A DNA stretch of 64,000 nt. Origin: Bacteroidota bacterium. Lineage in GTDB: Bacteria; Bacteroidota; Rhodothermia; Rhodothermales; JANQRZ01. Under the pieces are notes generated by a model, which saw only the letters and a program-made list of their open reading frames with translations, did no database searches and was not told the DNA's origin. Numbering within the stretch: the stretch's first letter is position 1; every line of letters starts with the position of its first letter. The stretch covers positions 23,309-87,308 of the forward strand of contig JBCDKT010000010.1 in NCBI GenBank assembly GCA_038746285.1, given 5' to 3'. Shown here piece by piece: positions 34,488 through 42,772 of this stretch. The translations under genes were made by a program, and so were the position numbers.

Positions 34488-34838
34488 ATGGCTAAGGTCA
34501 AAGAACTCCACGTCCCCGCTGACTTCGACGCGCTCCTCGACGCCTCGCACGAACAGCCCGTCGCCCTGCTGAAGCACTCCATTTCGTGCCCGATCTCGGC
34601 CGGCGGCCAGAAAGAGTTCGTCAAGCTAGAAGGCGACGACGATCCGCCGCTCTACGGCCTCGTCGTCCAGTATGTCCGCGAGCTCTCGAACGAGATCGCC
34701 GAGCGGCTAGATGTGCAGCACGAGACCCCTCAGGCACTCCTCATCTCGGGCGGCGAGGTGGTCTACCATGCCAGCCACTACGACATCTCCGCCGACGCGC
34801 TCCGGGACGCCGCCCGCCAGGCCAGGCAAACGTCCTGA
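34488..34838 (+). CDS. Bacilliredoxin of the YtxJ/BrxC type
   Basis: 116 residues with a thioredoxin-like fold. The active-site motif is CPIS near Cys34 (VALLKHSISCPISAGGQKEF). The conserved LSNEIAERLDVQHETPQALLISGGEVVYHASHYDISADAL block matches the YtxJ family, the monothiol bacilliredoxins that remove bacillithiol from proteins. This suggests that the organism uses bacillithiol as its low-molecular-weight thiol. ATG 34488 is preferred over one at 34443 because the extra residues look non-homologous. Confidence 0.85.
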   Translation: MAKVKELHVPADFDALLDASHEQPVALLKHSISCPISAGGQKEFVKLEGDDDPPLYGLVVQYVRELSNEIAERLDVQHETPQALLISGGEVVYHASHYDISADALRDAARQARQTS

Positions 34839-35065
34839 GGCTGAACAAACAAACCTACACACATTGAAATCATAGTGGAAACCCCCATAGTCAAAAAGCC
34901 CACAGGCGCACGTCGATAGTTCCTCATTTGAGCCCACCCCACGCCGGCCTACTCTTATACTTATTCTACTAGAGAGCCCGCGTCGGTACCTCAGCAGGCG
35001 CTCTACTGCTCAGGGACCGATGATACCGTCAGGTCTGTTTCCGTTCATCCCAACTAGGTGATCCT
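34839..35065. other. Upstream region of the first lasso-type peptide gene
   Basis: About 227 bp, more AT-rich than its surroundings, with TTATACTTATTC near 34955-34970. It probably holds the promoter of the peptide gene, but I cannot place -33/-7 elements with confidence. Confidence 0.4.
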
Positions 35066-35263
35066 ATGAAGAAGTACATGGCACCCTCCGTCACCGACTA
35101 CGGCGACGTGGCCGCGATCACGGCGACGCTGGGCGACCCCTTCACGGGCGACCAGTCGTTCGACGTGGACGGCAACGTGATCGAGGAAGGACTCAACTCG
35201 ATCAACCAGTGCCCGACCACTGAGTTTGAACTCTGCGAGTTCAACGACGGCGGCAAGCCGTAG
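35066..35263 (+). CDS. Lasso-type RiPP precursor peptide, copy 1
   Basis: A 65-residue peptide. The leader matches the lasso RiPP pattern Y-x2-P-x-hydrophobic-x3-G-x5-T: Tyr4, Pro7, Val9, Gly13, Thr19. The probable core contains two cysteines near the C-terminus (NQCPTTEFELCEFNDGGKP), which may form a disulfide. Codons 12-65 and the stop are identical to copy 2 (42129-42326) except for one synonymous change (position 35191), while residues 1-12 differ. No B, C or transporter gene for maturation is visible nearby. Two hairpins follow the stop codon. Confidence 0.72.
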   Translation: MKKYMAPSVTDYGDVAAITATLGDPFTGDQSFDVDGNVIEEGLNSINQCPTTEFELCEFNDGGKP

Positions 35264-35267
35264 ACAC

Positions 35268-35330
35268 GTCCGGTCCTCGCGACCGGACCGTCGGCACTGC
35301 AGGCTCCGAGGCAGACGCTTCGGGGCCTGC
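35268..35330 (+). terminator. Tandem hairpins after peptide gene copy 1
   Basis: GTCCGGTC-ctcgc-GACCGGAC (35268-35288), then GCAGGC-t-CCGA paired with TCGG-g-GCCTGC (35299-35330). Both are strong stems directly after the stop codon. There is no long T-run, so they may be transcript stabilisers or factor-dependent terminators. Confidence 0.5.
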
Positions 35331-35386
35331 ATTCGTTTGGGCTCGGCCCAGACAGCCTGAGAGCATGTTATGGACTCGGTTAGGTC

Positions 35387-35491
35387 TCAGCGTTCTCCTG
35401 CCTGCGCGTCGAGGATGTCGAGGTCTTCGGTCGGGTTGTTCTGCGGGGTCCCGGAGCGCGCCGTGAGCGGGCTGCTCTCCAGGCTGAGCAC
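35387..35491 (-). pseudogene. Duplicated C-terminal fragment of the membrane 4Fe-4S protein
   Basis: Bases 35405-35491 are about 92% identical (about 7 differences in 87) to 36190-36276, which encode the end of the intact iron-sulfur protein gene. The fragment reads VLSLESSPLTARSGTPQNNPTEDLDILDA against VLSLESGPLTARFGTPQNNLIEDLDILDA. No cysteine motif remains. The remainder of the 35331-35653 gap contains no recognisable gene. Confidence 0.7.
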
Positions 35492-35653
35492 TGTCCGCTT
35501 CGGCAGGTTCGGCTCGGTGAGGGTTTCGATCTCGGTGGGGAGCGCGCCGCGACACCGAGGACGGCGGCGCTCCAGACGCGTGACACGGCAGCACGGGACG
35601 TTGGCGGGTGACGCCCCGATGGCTACGCCGCCCGGCACGCCGCAACGCTTACC

Positions 35654-36124
35654 TCAGATCCGTCGCAGTCCGTTGGTGCGCGGCATCTCCGTCTCGCGCA
35701 TCACGCTGTCCGTCATCCAGCACTCATCGTAGTCACCGCCGCTCTGCTTCGAGAGGCCGAATACGTAGCTCACCCGCCGCCCGTCGGGCTGCACGAGCGT
35801 GACGCGCTGCGCGGCTTGGTCTTCCTCCACCCGCATCTCGCCGTACTCCGCGCGGTCGAAGCCGAGCATGGCGCCGTACGCCGGTCCTTTCACCATCGCG
35901 GCGAACCGCCCGATGGGGCCGGTGGCGCGGCGGTTGGCGGGCGACGCGAAGCGGAACGCCGCCTCGATGCCCGCGTCGGGGTGCGGCTCGTCGTTGTGCT
36001 GCAGCGCCTCGACCTGCAGGCGGACGACCTCTTCGGGCGAGAGGTCGGGGCTGGGCTGCGGTTCATCGGACGGGTCAGGAGCAGCAGCGAAGAGAAGCAC
36101 GGCGAGAAGGGCGAGCGCGGACAT
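35654..36124 (-). CDS. DUF4864 secreted protein
   Basis: 156 residues. Starts with a short hydrophobic N-terminus (MSALALLAVLLFAAA). The DUF4864 core is clear: PEEVVRLQVEALQHND, GIEAAFRFASPANRRATGPIGRFAAMVKGPAYGAML and a C-terminal VTLVQPDGRRVSYVFGLSKQ. Proteins of this family are secreted or periplasmic and of unknown function. It is on the same strand as the iron-sulfur protein, 59 bp downstream, and may be part of that operon. Confidence 0.85.
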   Translation of the reverse strand: MSALALLAVLLFAAAPDPSDEPQPSPDLSPEEVVRLQVEALQHNDEPHPDAGIEAAFRFASPANRRATGPIGRFAAMVKGPAYGAMLGFDRAEYGEMRVEEDQAAQRVTLVQPDGRRVSYVFGLSKQSGGDYDECWMTDSVMRETEMPRTNGLRRI

Positions 36125-36183
36125 GGCAGCGAGCGTCGATGTGGACGACTTCCACGACCCAAGCGTGCTCAGAGATCCGCCTT

Positions 36184-37614
36184 CTAGGACGCGTCGAGGA
36201 TGTCGAGGTCTTCGATCAGGTTGTTCTGCGGCGTTCCGAAGCGCGCCGTGAGCGGGCCGCTCTCCAGGCTGAGTACGCCGCGCGGGCACACCGCCGAGCA
36301 GACGCCGCACCCGACACAGCTCGCCCGGACGATGTTCTGCCCGCGCTGCGCGTACCACCGCACGTCGATCCCCATCTCGCAGTAGGTCGAGCAGTTGCCG
36401 CACGAGATGCACTGGCTGCCGTTGGTGGTGATGCGGAAGCGCGAGAAGAACCGCTGCTGCAAGCCCAAGATCGCCGCCATCGGGCACCCGAACCGGCACC
36501 ACACCCGGCTCCCGAAAACCGGGTAGAACCCGACCCCGATCACGCCGGCGAACATCAGCCCGATGAAGAACACGTACCACTTCTTGAAGCCCTCGGCGAC
36601 GGGCCCGAGCACGCCCCACTGCGCATTCGCCCACAGGATGAGCGTCGTCAGGACGATGAACGCGAGCACGCCGTGGATCATCCAGCGCTCGATGCGCCAG
36701 GCGCGGAGGCTCTTGTCGGAGAGGTGCCGGTAGGGGTCGCCGGCGGTCTCGGCGAGGCCGCCGCAGCCGCACACCCAGGAGCAGTACCACCGCTTGCCGA
36801 AGAAGTACGTCAGGACGGGCGTGCCGATGAAAATCATGGCTGCGCCGAAGATGAGCGCCGCCAGCGGCATCCACCCGAACGTGTCGGGCCAGAGGCCGTC
36901 GTAGTCGAGCGGCCAGAAGTAGTGCAGGTACAGCTCCGGCTGGCCGAAGAACACGAGGAGGTACGGGAGCGAGTACCCGAAGACGAGCTGGCAGAACATC
37001 ACGCTCGCCGTGCGGATCCGCTGGTAGCGGACGTGGCGGTACTTCAGCATCGCCCGGACGCCCATCGTCGCCACGGCGAGGGTGTAGAACGAGCCGTACA
37101 TCACCCACTGCCGCGAACCCTCCGGGTAGCCGAGCAGGTTCGAGATGGGGTCGAAGACGGCCACGAGGCCGGCGAGGTACTGCGGGAACCAGTAGACGAG
37201 CACGTAGAGGCCGGTCAGGAGAATCCCCCAGAGCCAGCCGGCGTGGCCGCGCGCCTGCTGCGCGCTGAACATGATGCCGTGGTTGTGGGTGCCCGCATGC
37301 CCACGGCCATACGTCAGCCACGCGTAGGCCACCCCACCGCCGCCGAACCCGAGCACGACGACCGCCATCAGCAGGCCGCTGAAGCCGGTCCCACTCGCCC
37401 ACCCGGCCAGGCACGCGAGCGCCGCGAGGCCGACCGCCGCGAGGGCCACCTTCTGCCCAGCTGACGGGTGGTAGGCCGGGTTTCCCGTTAGCGACAGCGA
37501 CGGGTCGTAGGTCGGCACCTGGTCGAACGAGGGCCGGTCGGCGCTCAGCGGGAACGGGGCCTGGGCGGTCCGTTCGGCGCGCGGTCGGTCTAGGGTTTGG
37601 GTCGTCATGAGCAT
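36184..37614 (-). CDS. Membrane 4Fe-4S ferredoxin-type protein (NosR/CcoG-like)
   Basis: 476 residues. Multiple transmembrane helices lie in the first 330 residues, with a membrane-proximal cysteine group RWYCSWVCGCGGLAE. Two 4Fe-4S clusters follow at the C-terminus: CISCGNCSTYCEMGI and CVGCGVCSAVCPRG. This resembles the NosR/NapH/CcoG architecture, which passes electrons through the membrane. The FAD oxidoreductase gene immediately upstream (26 bp) suggests one electron-transfer unit (inference). An 87-bp duplicate of its 3' end is at 35405. ATG 37608 is an alternative start. Confidence 0.85.
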   Translation of the reverse strand: MLMTTQTLDRPRAERTAQAPFPLSADRPSFDQVPTYDPSLSLTGNPAYHPSAGQKVALAAVGLAALACLAGWASGTGFSGLLMAVVVLGFGGGGVAYAWLTYGRGHAGTHNHGIMFSAQQARGHAGWLWGILLTGLYVLVYWFPQYLAGLVAVFDPISNLLGYPEGSRQWVMYGSFYTLAVATMGVRAMLKYRHVRYQRIRTASVMFCQLVFGYSLPYLLVFFGQPELYLHYFWPLDYDGLWPDTFGWMPLAALIFGAAMIFIGTPVLTYFFGKRWYCSWVCGCGGLAETAGDPYRHLSDKSLRAWRIERWMIHGVLAFIVLTTLILWANAQWGVLGPVAEGFKKWYVFFIGLMFAGVIGVGFYPVFGSRVWCRFGCPMAAILGLQQRFFSRFRITTNGSQCISCGNCSTYCEMGIDVRWYAQRGQNIVRASCVGCGVCSAVCPRGVLSLESGPLTARFGTPQNNLIEDLDILDAS

Positions 37615-37640
37615 CTCGGTTGCATGTCCTGCGCCTGCCG

Positions 37641-39011
37641 CTACGAGCCGGCCAGCACGTCCAGCCGCTGCCGCCAGCCGCGCCGGCGCTTGAGCGTGAG
37701 CGAGCGGCCCGTCTGGCGGTTATACTGCGCGACGAAGTCGGCCTCGTGCTGCGGGGTGAACTCCGGGTCGAAGTTGGCCGCGCCGAGGTTCTGAAGCACG
37801 GTCTCGATGCCGGTCCCCTCGGTGATCCAGTGAGTGCACACGTCGTGGCGGTAGCGGATGCCCATCACGTTGACGGCCGTGAGCCGGGGCACCGCGGCCC
37901 CGTCGCCCGACGTGTCGGCGGCGAAGGCGTAGTTGAGGCGAATCGCCTTCTCGGCCGTCGGGTGCTGCCAGTAGAGCGTGCGCTCGTGCTCGGGGAGCGT
38001 GGTCTGGAGGCGGCCGTAGACCTGCCACTCGAGGTCGAAGAACTTGGCCGAGTTGAAGAACACGCCCGGCGCGTAAGGCCGCACCCGGTCCGTGATCCCG
38101 AAGGCGGCCGTCGCGCCCTGCTCGCGGCCCGCGTACCACAGCGGTTCGAGCGGCGGCCGCTCGGGCGGCGGCGTCCGGTGCTGTGCGCAGTCGCCGGCGG
38201 CGAACACGCCCGGCACGTTCGTCTCCATGTACCGGTCGACGAGGATGCCCCGGTCAGTCTCGATCCCGGAGCCTTCGAGAAACCTGATGTTCGGGGCCAC
38301 GCCGATCGCGATGCCGACCCACTGCGCCCCGACCTCGTCGCCGTGATTGGTGCGCACGGCGCGGACGCGGCCCGCGTCGTCCGTCAGCACCTCGGCCAGT
38401 TCGGTCTTCAGCCGGAGGTCGATCCCGCGCGCGCGGATGTGGTCGTTCACCATCCGCCCTTCCTCTTCGGGAAGCGCCGCCGGGAGGTACCAGTCGCTGC
38501 GTACGAGCAGCGTCACGCCGATCTCGCGCGTGTGGAGCATCTCCGCCAGTTCGACGCCGATCAGCCCGCCGCCGACCACAACCGCGTGCTGCACCCCGGC
38601 CGTGTCGGCCTCCATCCGGTCGAGGTCCTGCATGCTGTAGAAGCCCTGCACGCCGCGCGCGTCCTCGCCCGGCCAGCCCGCGAAGCGCGGCACCGAACCC
38701 GTCGCCAGGAGCAGCTTGTCGAAGCGCAGCGTGCCGCCGGACCGGAGATGCAGGCACCTAGCGTCGGTATCGACCCGCTCGACGTAGTCGCGGAGCAGGT
38801 CGATCCGGTTCTTTTTCCAGAACCCGTCTTCGTAGGGCTTAGTGTGGGTGTAGGTCATGTCGCCCATGTAGATGTACATGAGCGCCGTGCGCGAGTAGAA
38901 GTGGTCGGTCTCGGCGGAGATGACCGTGATCCGGGCCCCGGCGTCCAGCTTGCGCACATGGCGCGCCGCAGTGATTCCGGCGATTCCGTTCCCGATGATG
39001 ACGAGGTCCAT
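37641..39011 (-). CDS. FAD-dependent pyridine nucleotide-disulfide-type oxidoreductase
   Basis: 456 residues. FAD-binding GNGIAG at the N-terminus (VIIGNGIAGITAARHV), a second dinucleotide site VVVGGGLIGVELAEML, and the ATG box (LLLATGSVPR). The FAD-contacting motif GVFAAGDCAQ comes later. A C-terminal extension of about 130 residues lacks a known domain. Its partner is probably the membrane 4Fe-4S protein encoded immediately downstream. Nearest relatives are nitrite-reductase-like or rubredoxin-reductase-like flavoenzymes. The ATG at 39011 begins directly with the Rossmann strand. Confidence 0.87.
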   Translation of the reverse strand: MDLVIIGNGIAGITAARHVRKLDAGARITVISAETDHFYSRTALMYIYMGDMTYTHTKPYEDGFWKKNRIDLLRDYVERVDTDARCLHLRSGGTLRFDKLLLATGSVPRFAGWPGEDARGVQGFYSMQDLDRMEADTAGVQHAVVVGGGLIGVELAEMLHTREIGVTLLVRSDWYLPAALPEEEGRMVNDHIRARGIDLRLKTELAEVLTDDAGRVRAVRTNHGDEVGAQWVGIAIGVAPNIRFLEGSGIETDRGILVDRYMETNVPGVFAAGDCAQHRTPPPERPPLEPLWYAGREQGATAAFGITDRVRPYAPGVFFNSAKFFDLEWQVYGRLQTTLPEHERTLYWQHPTAEKAIRLNYAFAADTSGDGAAVPRLTAVNVMGIRYRHDVCTHWITEGTGIETVLQNLGAANFDPEFTPQHEADFVAQYNRQTGRSLTLKRRRGWRQRLDVLAGS

Positions 39012-39257
39012 AAGCAGGCAACGCGCGGTGGGTGATGCTTCTGCGGAGCATACTGTCTTTAGCCTAACATACACCAGCGCACCTCCTTAGGGTATCACGA
39101 ACGCATCAAGGGACGTCACGAAGAGGTCAAGTCGCCCGGCCGCGGACCTCATTATCATCGGTCAGCCGCCTCCCGCATCTAGCGAGGGGCTGCCGAACCA
39201 GAGCCGCCTGCTGCCTATCTTCGGCTCCCGACTCTCGACCCCGGACTTCCGCCTCTC

Positions 39258-40142
39258 ATGGTCTATGGCATCACCGGCAACACGAACAAGGAGAAGCTCT
39301 GGCAGCCCGCTGCCGACCTGATCCGCTGGCTCCAGAGCGAGGGCCTCCCCTTCTGCCTCGACCGGCGCGTCGCAGCCGGCCTCGCCGAGCGCGGCCTGAT
39401 CGCCTCAGCCACCGCCGGGGCGTGCCGCACCGACGACCTCGCCGAGACCTCTGACCTCGTCCTCTCGTTCGGGGGCGACGGGACGCTGCTCAATGCGGCC
39501 CACCAGATTGGCACGCGCGAGACGCCGGTCCTCGGGGTCAACATCGGGCGGCTCGGGTTTCTGACGAGCGCCGAGGTGGCGGAGGCCGAGCAGGCCATCC
39601 GGCAGATCGAGGCCGGGCTGCACGAGGTCGAGGAGCGCGAGGTGCTGGAAGCGACGGTCGACGGCCGGGCGGACCCGCCGCGCTGGGCGCTCAACGACTT
39701 CGTCGTCGCCAAGAGCGGCTCTGCCTCGATGATCGACGTGCAGGTCCACGTCGACGGCTACTACCTCAACGACTACTGGGCCGACGGCCTCATCGTCGCC
39801 ACGCCGACCGGCTCGACGGCCTACTCGCTCGCCGCGGGCGGCCCGCTCCTCGCACCCGACTCCGGCGCGCTCGTCCTCACCCCGATTGCCCCGCACACGC
39901 TCACCACACGGCCCATCGTTTTCCCCGGCCGCGTCGAGGTCACCCTCCGCGTCACCTCCCGCGCCGCGTCGTTCCTCCTCGCCCACGACGGCACGAGCGA
40001 CCTCATCGAGTGCCCCGAGGCCGGCGAGGGCGGCGTCGAGATCACCGTGCGCCAGGCCGCTCACCGCGTCCGGCTCGTCCGGCTGCCAGGGCGGGGCTAC
40101 TTCCAGACGATCCGCGACAAGCTCTCCTGGGGCCAGCGCTGA
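39258..40142 (+). CDS. nadK: NAD kinase
   Basis: 294 residues, standard length. Contains the GGDGT motif at 72-76 (VLSFGGDGTLLNAAH), GVNIGRLGFLTSAEV, and the substrate region VATPTGSTAYSLAAGGPLL followed by LTPIAPHTLTTRPIV. It phosphorylates NAD to NADP in the cytosol. It is divergent from the FAD oxidoreductase across about 246 bp. ATG 39258 matches the family N-terminus. Confidence 0.94.
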   Translation: MVYGITGNTNKEKLWQPAADLIRWLQSEGLPFCLDRRVAAGLAERGLIASATAGACRTDDLAETSDLVLSFGGDGTLLNAAHQIGTRETPVLGVNIGRLGFLTSAEVAEAEQAIRQIEAGLHEVEEREVLEATVDGRADPPRWALNDFVVAKSGSASMIDVQVHVDGYYLNDYWADGLIVATPTGSTAYSLAAGGPLLAPDSGALVLTPIAPHTLTTRPIVFPGRVEVTLRVTSRAASFLLAHDGTSDLIECPEAGEGGVEITVRQAAHRVRLVRLPGRGYFQTIRDKLSWGQR

Positions 40143-40232
40143 GCTGCTCCGCGAACGAGCACACCACGGGAAAGCGGCGGCCGGGGAGGTCCCCAACCGC
40201 CGCTCCAGGCTTCGACGCCTTCGGTGCTGCGT

Positions 40233-40979
40233 CTAGCGCGTCAGGCTGAGCTGGCCCGAGGTCAGCTGCGTGCCGGCCCGGAGCTGCCACACGTAGACAC
40301 CCGAGGCGAGGTCCCGCGCGTCGAACGTCGCTGTGTGCACGCCGGCCTCCTGCGTGCCTTCGGCGAGCGTGGCGATCTGACGGCCGCGCATGTCGTAGAT
40401 GACGAGGCGCACGTCGGTGGCCTCATCGAGGGTGTAGCTGATGCGTGCTTCGTCGGGCGTCGGGTTCGGGTAGACCGAGACACCGAGCGCTTCGGCCGTG
40501 GCGGCGGCTTCGAGGCGGGACGCCTCCGTCATGCCGGCCGTAGCCGGGCCGTTGGGCACCGGCTCACCTGGACGCGCCAGCGGGCACGGCCCCGACGTAA
40601 GCGAGCCGGTGAAGCCGCCCGTAGTGCCGGCGCTGCTGACCCAGTCGCCGCTGTAGGTGAACGGGAACGACCCACCCGCGACGTTTCCGTTGTACACGAA
40701 CCAGTCCGTTCCGCCCTGCGACGCGTCGAGGTTGATCGCCGTCAGGACGTGGTGCCGGATCGTTGTGTTGCTCTGCCCACGACCGCCGGCAACGACTCCA
40801 CCAGCAGCGTAGACATTGTCGATAGTGCCCACGATGAGGTCAGTCGCGTTGTTGTTGACGACGATCTCCCACTGGTAGTTGAAGTTGTCGACGAAGCAGA
40901 AGGTGCCGGTCTGCGCTGTGGCGCTCGTGCCCGCGAGGGCGAACGCGGCAGCGAACAGGAAGAGGTAAAACGTTTTCAT
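40233..40979 (-). CDS. Secreted protein with type IX sorting domain (paralogue A)
   Basis: 248 residues with signal peptide (MKTFYLFLFAAAFALAGTSATAQ). The central region (FCFVDNFNYQWEIVVNNNATDLIVG ... IRHHVLTAIN ... SFPFTYSGDW) shares many residues with the neighbour at 41031. The C-terminal 80 residues are a type IX sorting domain: VSVYPNPTPDEARISYTL, VRLVIYDMRGRQIATLAEG and GVYVWQLRAG. It should be exported through the outer membrane by T9SS. Function unknown. Confidence 0.85.
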   Translation of the reverse strand: MKTFYLFLFAAAFALAGTSATAQTGTFCFVDNFNYQWEIVVNNNATDLIVGTIDNVYAAGGVVAGGRGQSNTTIRHHVLTAINLDASQGGTDWFVYNGNVAGGSFPFTYSGDWVSSAGTTGGFTGSLTSGPCPLARPGEPVPNGPATAGMTEASRLEAAATAEALGVSVYPNPTPDEARISYTLDEATDVRLVIYDMRGRQIATLAEGTQEAGVHTATFDARDLASGVYVWQLRAGTQLTSGQLSLTR

Positions 40980-41030
40980 GAGTACGGGAAGTTGAGGTAA
41001 AAGAGGTTGCGAGCTAGACGGCGGAGCTTC

Positions 41031-41534
41031 CTAGCGGTCGCTGGTGAGCGTTGCCGGAGCCGACGCCGGGCCGCCGGGGACAGGCTCCGCCTGGCGCGCG
41101 AACGGGCACGGGCCCTGCACGAGTGGGCCGCTGAAGGTGCCCGTCGAGCCGATGCTGTTGGTCCAGTCGCCGCTGAAGGTGAACGGGAACGAGCCGCCCG
41201 TCACCGTACCGTTGTAGGTGAACCAGTCCACGTTGCCGTTGCCGTCGGTGTCTCCGGGGTCATCGGCGAGGTCAGGGTTGATCGCTGTCAGGTTGTGGTG
41301 CCGAATCGTCGAGCTGGCCTGCCCGCGACCGCCAACGGAGGCATACAGCTGGCCGTTGAAGTCGCCCACCGACGCCTCGCCGACAATGAGGTCGGTGGCG
41401 TTGTTGTTGACGACCACCTCCCACTGGTAGCCGAAGTTGTCGGAGAAGCAGAACGTCCCGGTCTGTGCCTGCGCGCCGGGGGCCGCCGCGAACGCGAACG
41501 CTGCGGCAACGATGAAGAGATAGAACGTCTTCAT
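41031..41534 (-). CDS. Secreted paralogue B lacking the sorting domain
   Basis: 167 residues with signal peptide (MKTFYLFIVAAAFAFAAAPGAQAQ). The body is a close paralogue of the gene at 40233 (FCFSDNFGYQWEVVVNNNATDLIVGEA; IRHHNLTAIN; SFPFTFSGDW; GPCPFARQAEPVPGGPA). It ends with TLTSDR, so the type IX sorting domain is missing. An ancestral tandem duplication with loss of the 3' end in this copy is the simplest history (inference). Without the sorting domain it would probably remain periplasmic. Confidence 0.82.
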   Translation of the reverse strand: MKTFYLFIVAAAFAFAAAPGAQAQTGTFCFSDNFGYQWEVVVNNNATDLIVGEASVGDFNGQLYASVGGRGQASSTIRHHNLTAINPDLADDPGDTDGNGNVDWFTYNGTVTGGSFPFTFSGDWTNSIGSTGTFSGPLVQGPCPFARQAEPVPGGPASAPATLTSDR

Positions 41535-41772
41535 GGGTTGAAGGGGGTCTGGGTGTATGAAGGAAAAAGCGGAAGCCTCGAAGTCTCGTTCCCGCATCCA
41601 CGGCCACACTGCTTGCCCCGAGCACCCCGCTACCTACTATTCGAAATTTTGGGGCCTAGAGGGTCATTCCGGTAAATTTTTTTTCTATAGGGTCCTATTT
41701 TCGCTACGTCTCAGGCCTATAAATATCAAATACAGCCATGAGGCGGTCTTACGGGACATGTCGGCACAGAGC

Positions 41773-41819
41773 AAAAAAGCCGAAGCGCCTTGCGTGATCC
41801 TTCCGCAAGGCGCTTCGGC
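41773..41819 (-). terminator. Intrinsic terminator of tRNA-Asp
   Basis: A perfect 16-bp stem (41779-41794 and 41804-41819, arm GCCGAAGCGCCTTGCG) with a 9-base loop, followed on the minus strand by six T (41778-41773). It lies 47 bp downstream of the tRNA gene. A second small hairpin, GTGCCTG-ccaca-CAGGCAC (41831-41849), lies between them. Confidence 0.9.
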
Positions 41820-41866
41820 TGTTCCCTGGAGTGCCTGCCACACAGGCACCTACGCTCTAGCCTGGG

Positions 41867-41940
<74 letters not shown>

Positions 41941-42070
41941 GGCTCGGGCACCTTGCTGCGCGGCCCGAAGACGACTAAAGCGACTGCGTAGTATACCCCT
42001 CCCGACCGAACCGGAGCAAGAGCGGCCCACCTGCTCACACGATTTTTATGGACCCGCTCGTCCCCACGCA

Positions 42071-42105
42071 ACGCGGGCTCCGAGGGTGGTCCCCGGAGCC
42101 CGCGT
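42071..42105 (-). terminator. Hairpin after peptide gene copy 2
   Basis: A 12-bp perfect stem, ACGCGGGCTCCG (42071-42082) with CGGAGCCCGCGT (42094-42105), 24 bp beyond the stop codon of the peptide gene. No clear T-run, so it may act as a stabiliser. Confidence 0.5.
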
Positions 42106-42128
42106 CACATCTGGAGGCTGCGTGCACA

Positions 42129-42326
42129 CTACGGCTTGCCGCCGTCGTTGAACTCGCAGAGTTCAAACTCAGTGGTCGGGCACTGGTTGATCGAGTTGAG
42201 CCCTTCCTCGATCACGTTGCCGTCCACGTCGAACGACTGGTCGCCCGTGAAGGGGTCGCCCAGCGTCGCCGTGATCGCGGCCACGTCGCCGTACTCGGTG
42301 AGCTTGGGTGCGCTGTAGGTCTTCAT
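42129..42326 (-). CDS. Lasso-type RiPP precursor peptide, copy 2
   Basis: 65 residues in inverted orientation relative to copy 1. Leader motif Tyr4, Pro7, Leu9, Gly13, Thr19 agrees with the lasso RiPP leader pattern (MKTYSAPKLTEYGDVAAIT). Residues 12 to 65 are identical to copy 1, with the cysteine pair near the C-terminus. Flanking sequences differ from those of copy 1, and homology stops exactly at the stop codon. No maturation enzymes are encoded close by. The ATG at 42326 is chosen to match copy 1. Confidence 0.72.
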   Translation of the reverse strand: MKTYSAPKLTEYGDVAAITATLGDPFTGDQSFDVDGNVIEEGLNSINQCPTTEFELCEFNDGGKP

Positions 42327-42772
42327 GAAGAGGTACCTCGTAAAGGGTTGATGTAAGCGTGCTGCGAAGCCCTGCTCTACCAGAAGTCCACCCAACGCAC
42401 CCCCGACCTCATTGACGGGCTGCATTGTCGCAGCAACGTTACACGCGCCGCCCCAACGTCCGCTTTCTCAGCAGAAAACGGCTGTTCCCCGCGCGGTGTC
42501 TCACAACGTGCGGCCCGCTATCTCACGATGGTAGACCGCGCTACCCCGAGAACATTATACCGCCTCTGAGGATTGTTGCCTCACTCTCATGTCATGCCCG
42601 CGCAGGCGGGCATCCATCAGGCGGCGGCGCTTCACACAGGGGAGTGCATGGGTCCCCGCCTGCGCGGGGACGACCTCGTGTAGGTGAGACACTATCCTGA
42701 AGAACTGGTATTATTAACCTGTTACTGCCGCGCCTCGAGCGCCTGCTGCTGCGGCAACGTCCACGCCACCCC
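42327..42772. other. 446-bp intergenic region with a palindromic repeat
   Basis: No convincing gene. It contains the fourth palindromic repeat copy (42591-42674). The first about 100 bp are the probable promoter region of peptide copy 2. Nothing else is recognised. Confidence 0.6.
42591..42674. repeat. Composite palindromic repeat, copy 4 (REP/BIME-like)
   Basis: GTCATGCCCGCGCAGGCGGG and a right-hand inverted half GGTCCCCGCCTGCGCGGGGA, then CGAC. This is the same type of composite hairpin as at 5421 and 47550. Confidence 0.75.

Noticed and set aside
34326..34624. Minus-strand ORFs with repeating Gly-Met-Gly residues
   Set aside because: Produced by the nine-base minisatellite; no start or domain supports a protein.
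42591..42674. Possible CRISPR array in the repeat-rich intergenic region
   Set aside because: Only two inverted halves of a composite palindrome are present; there are no regularly spaced direct repeats or cas genes.
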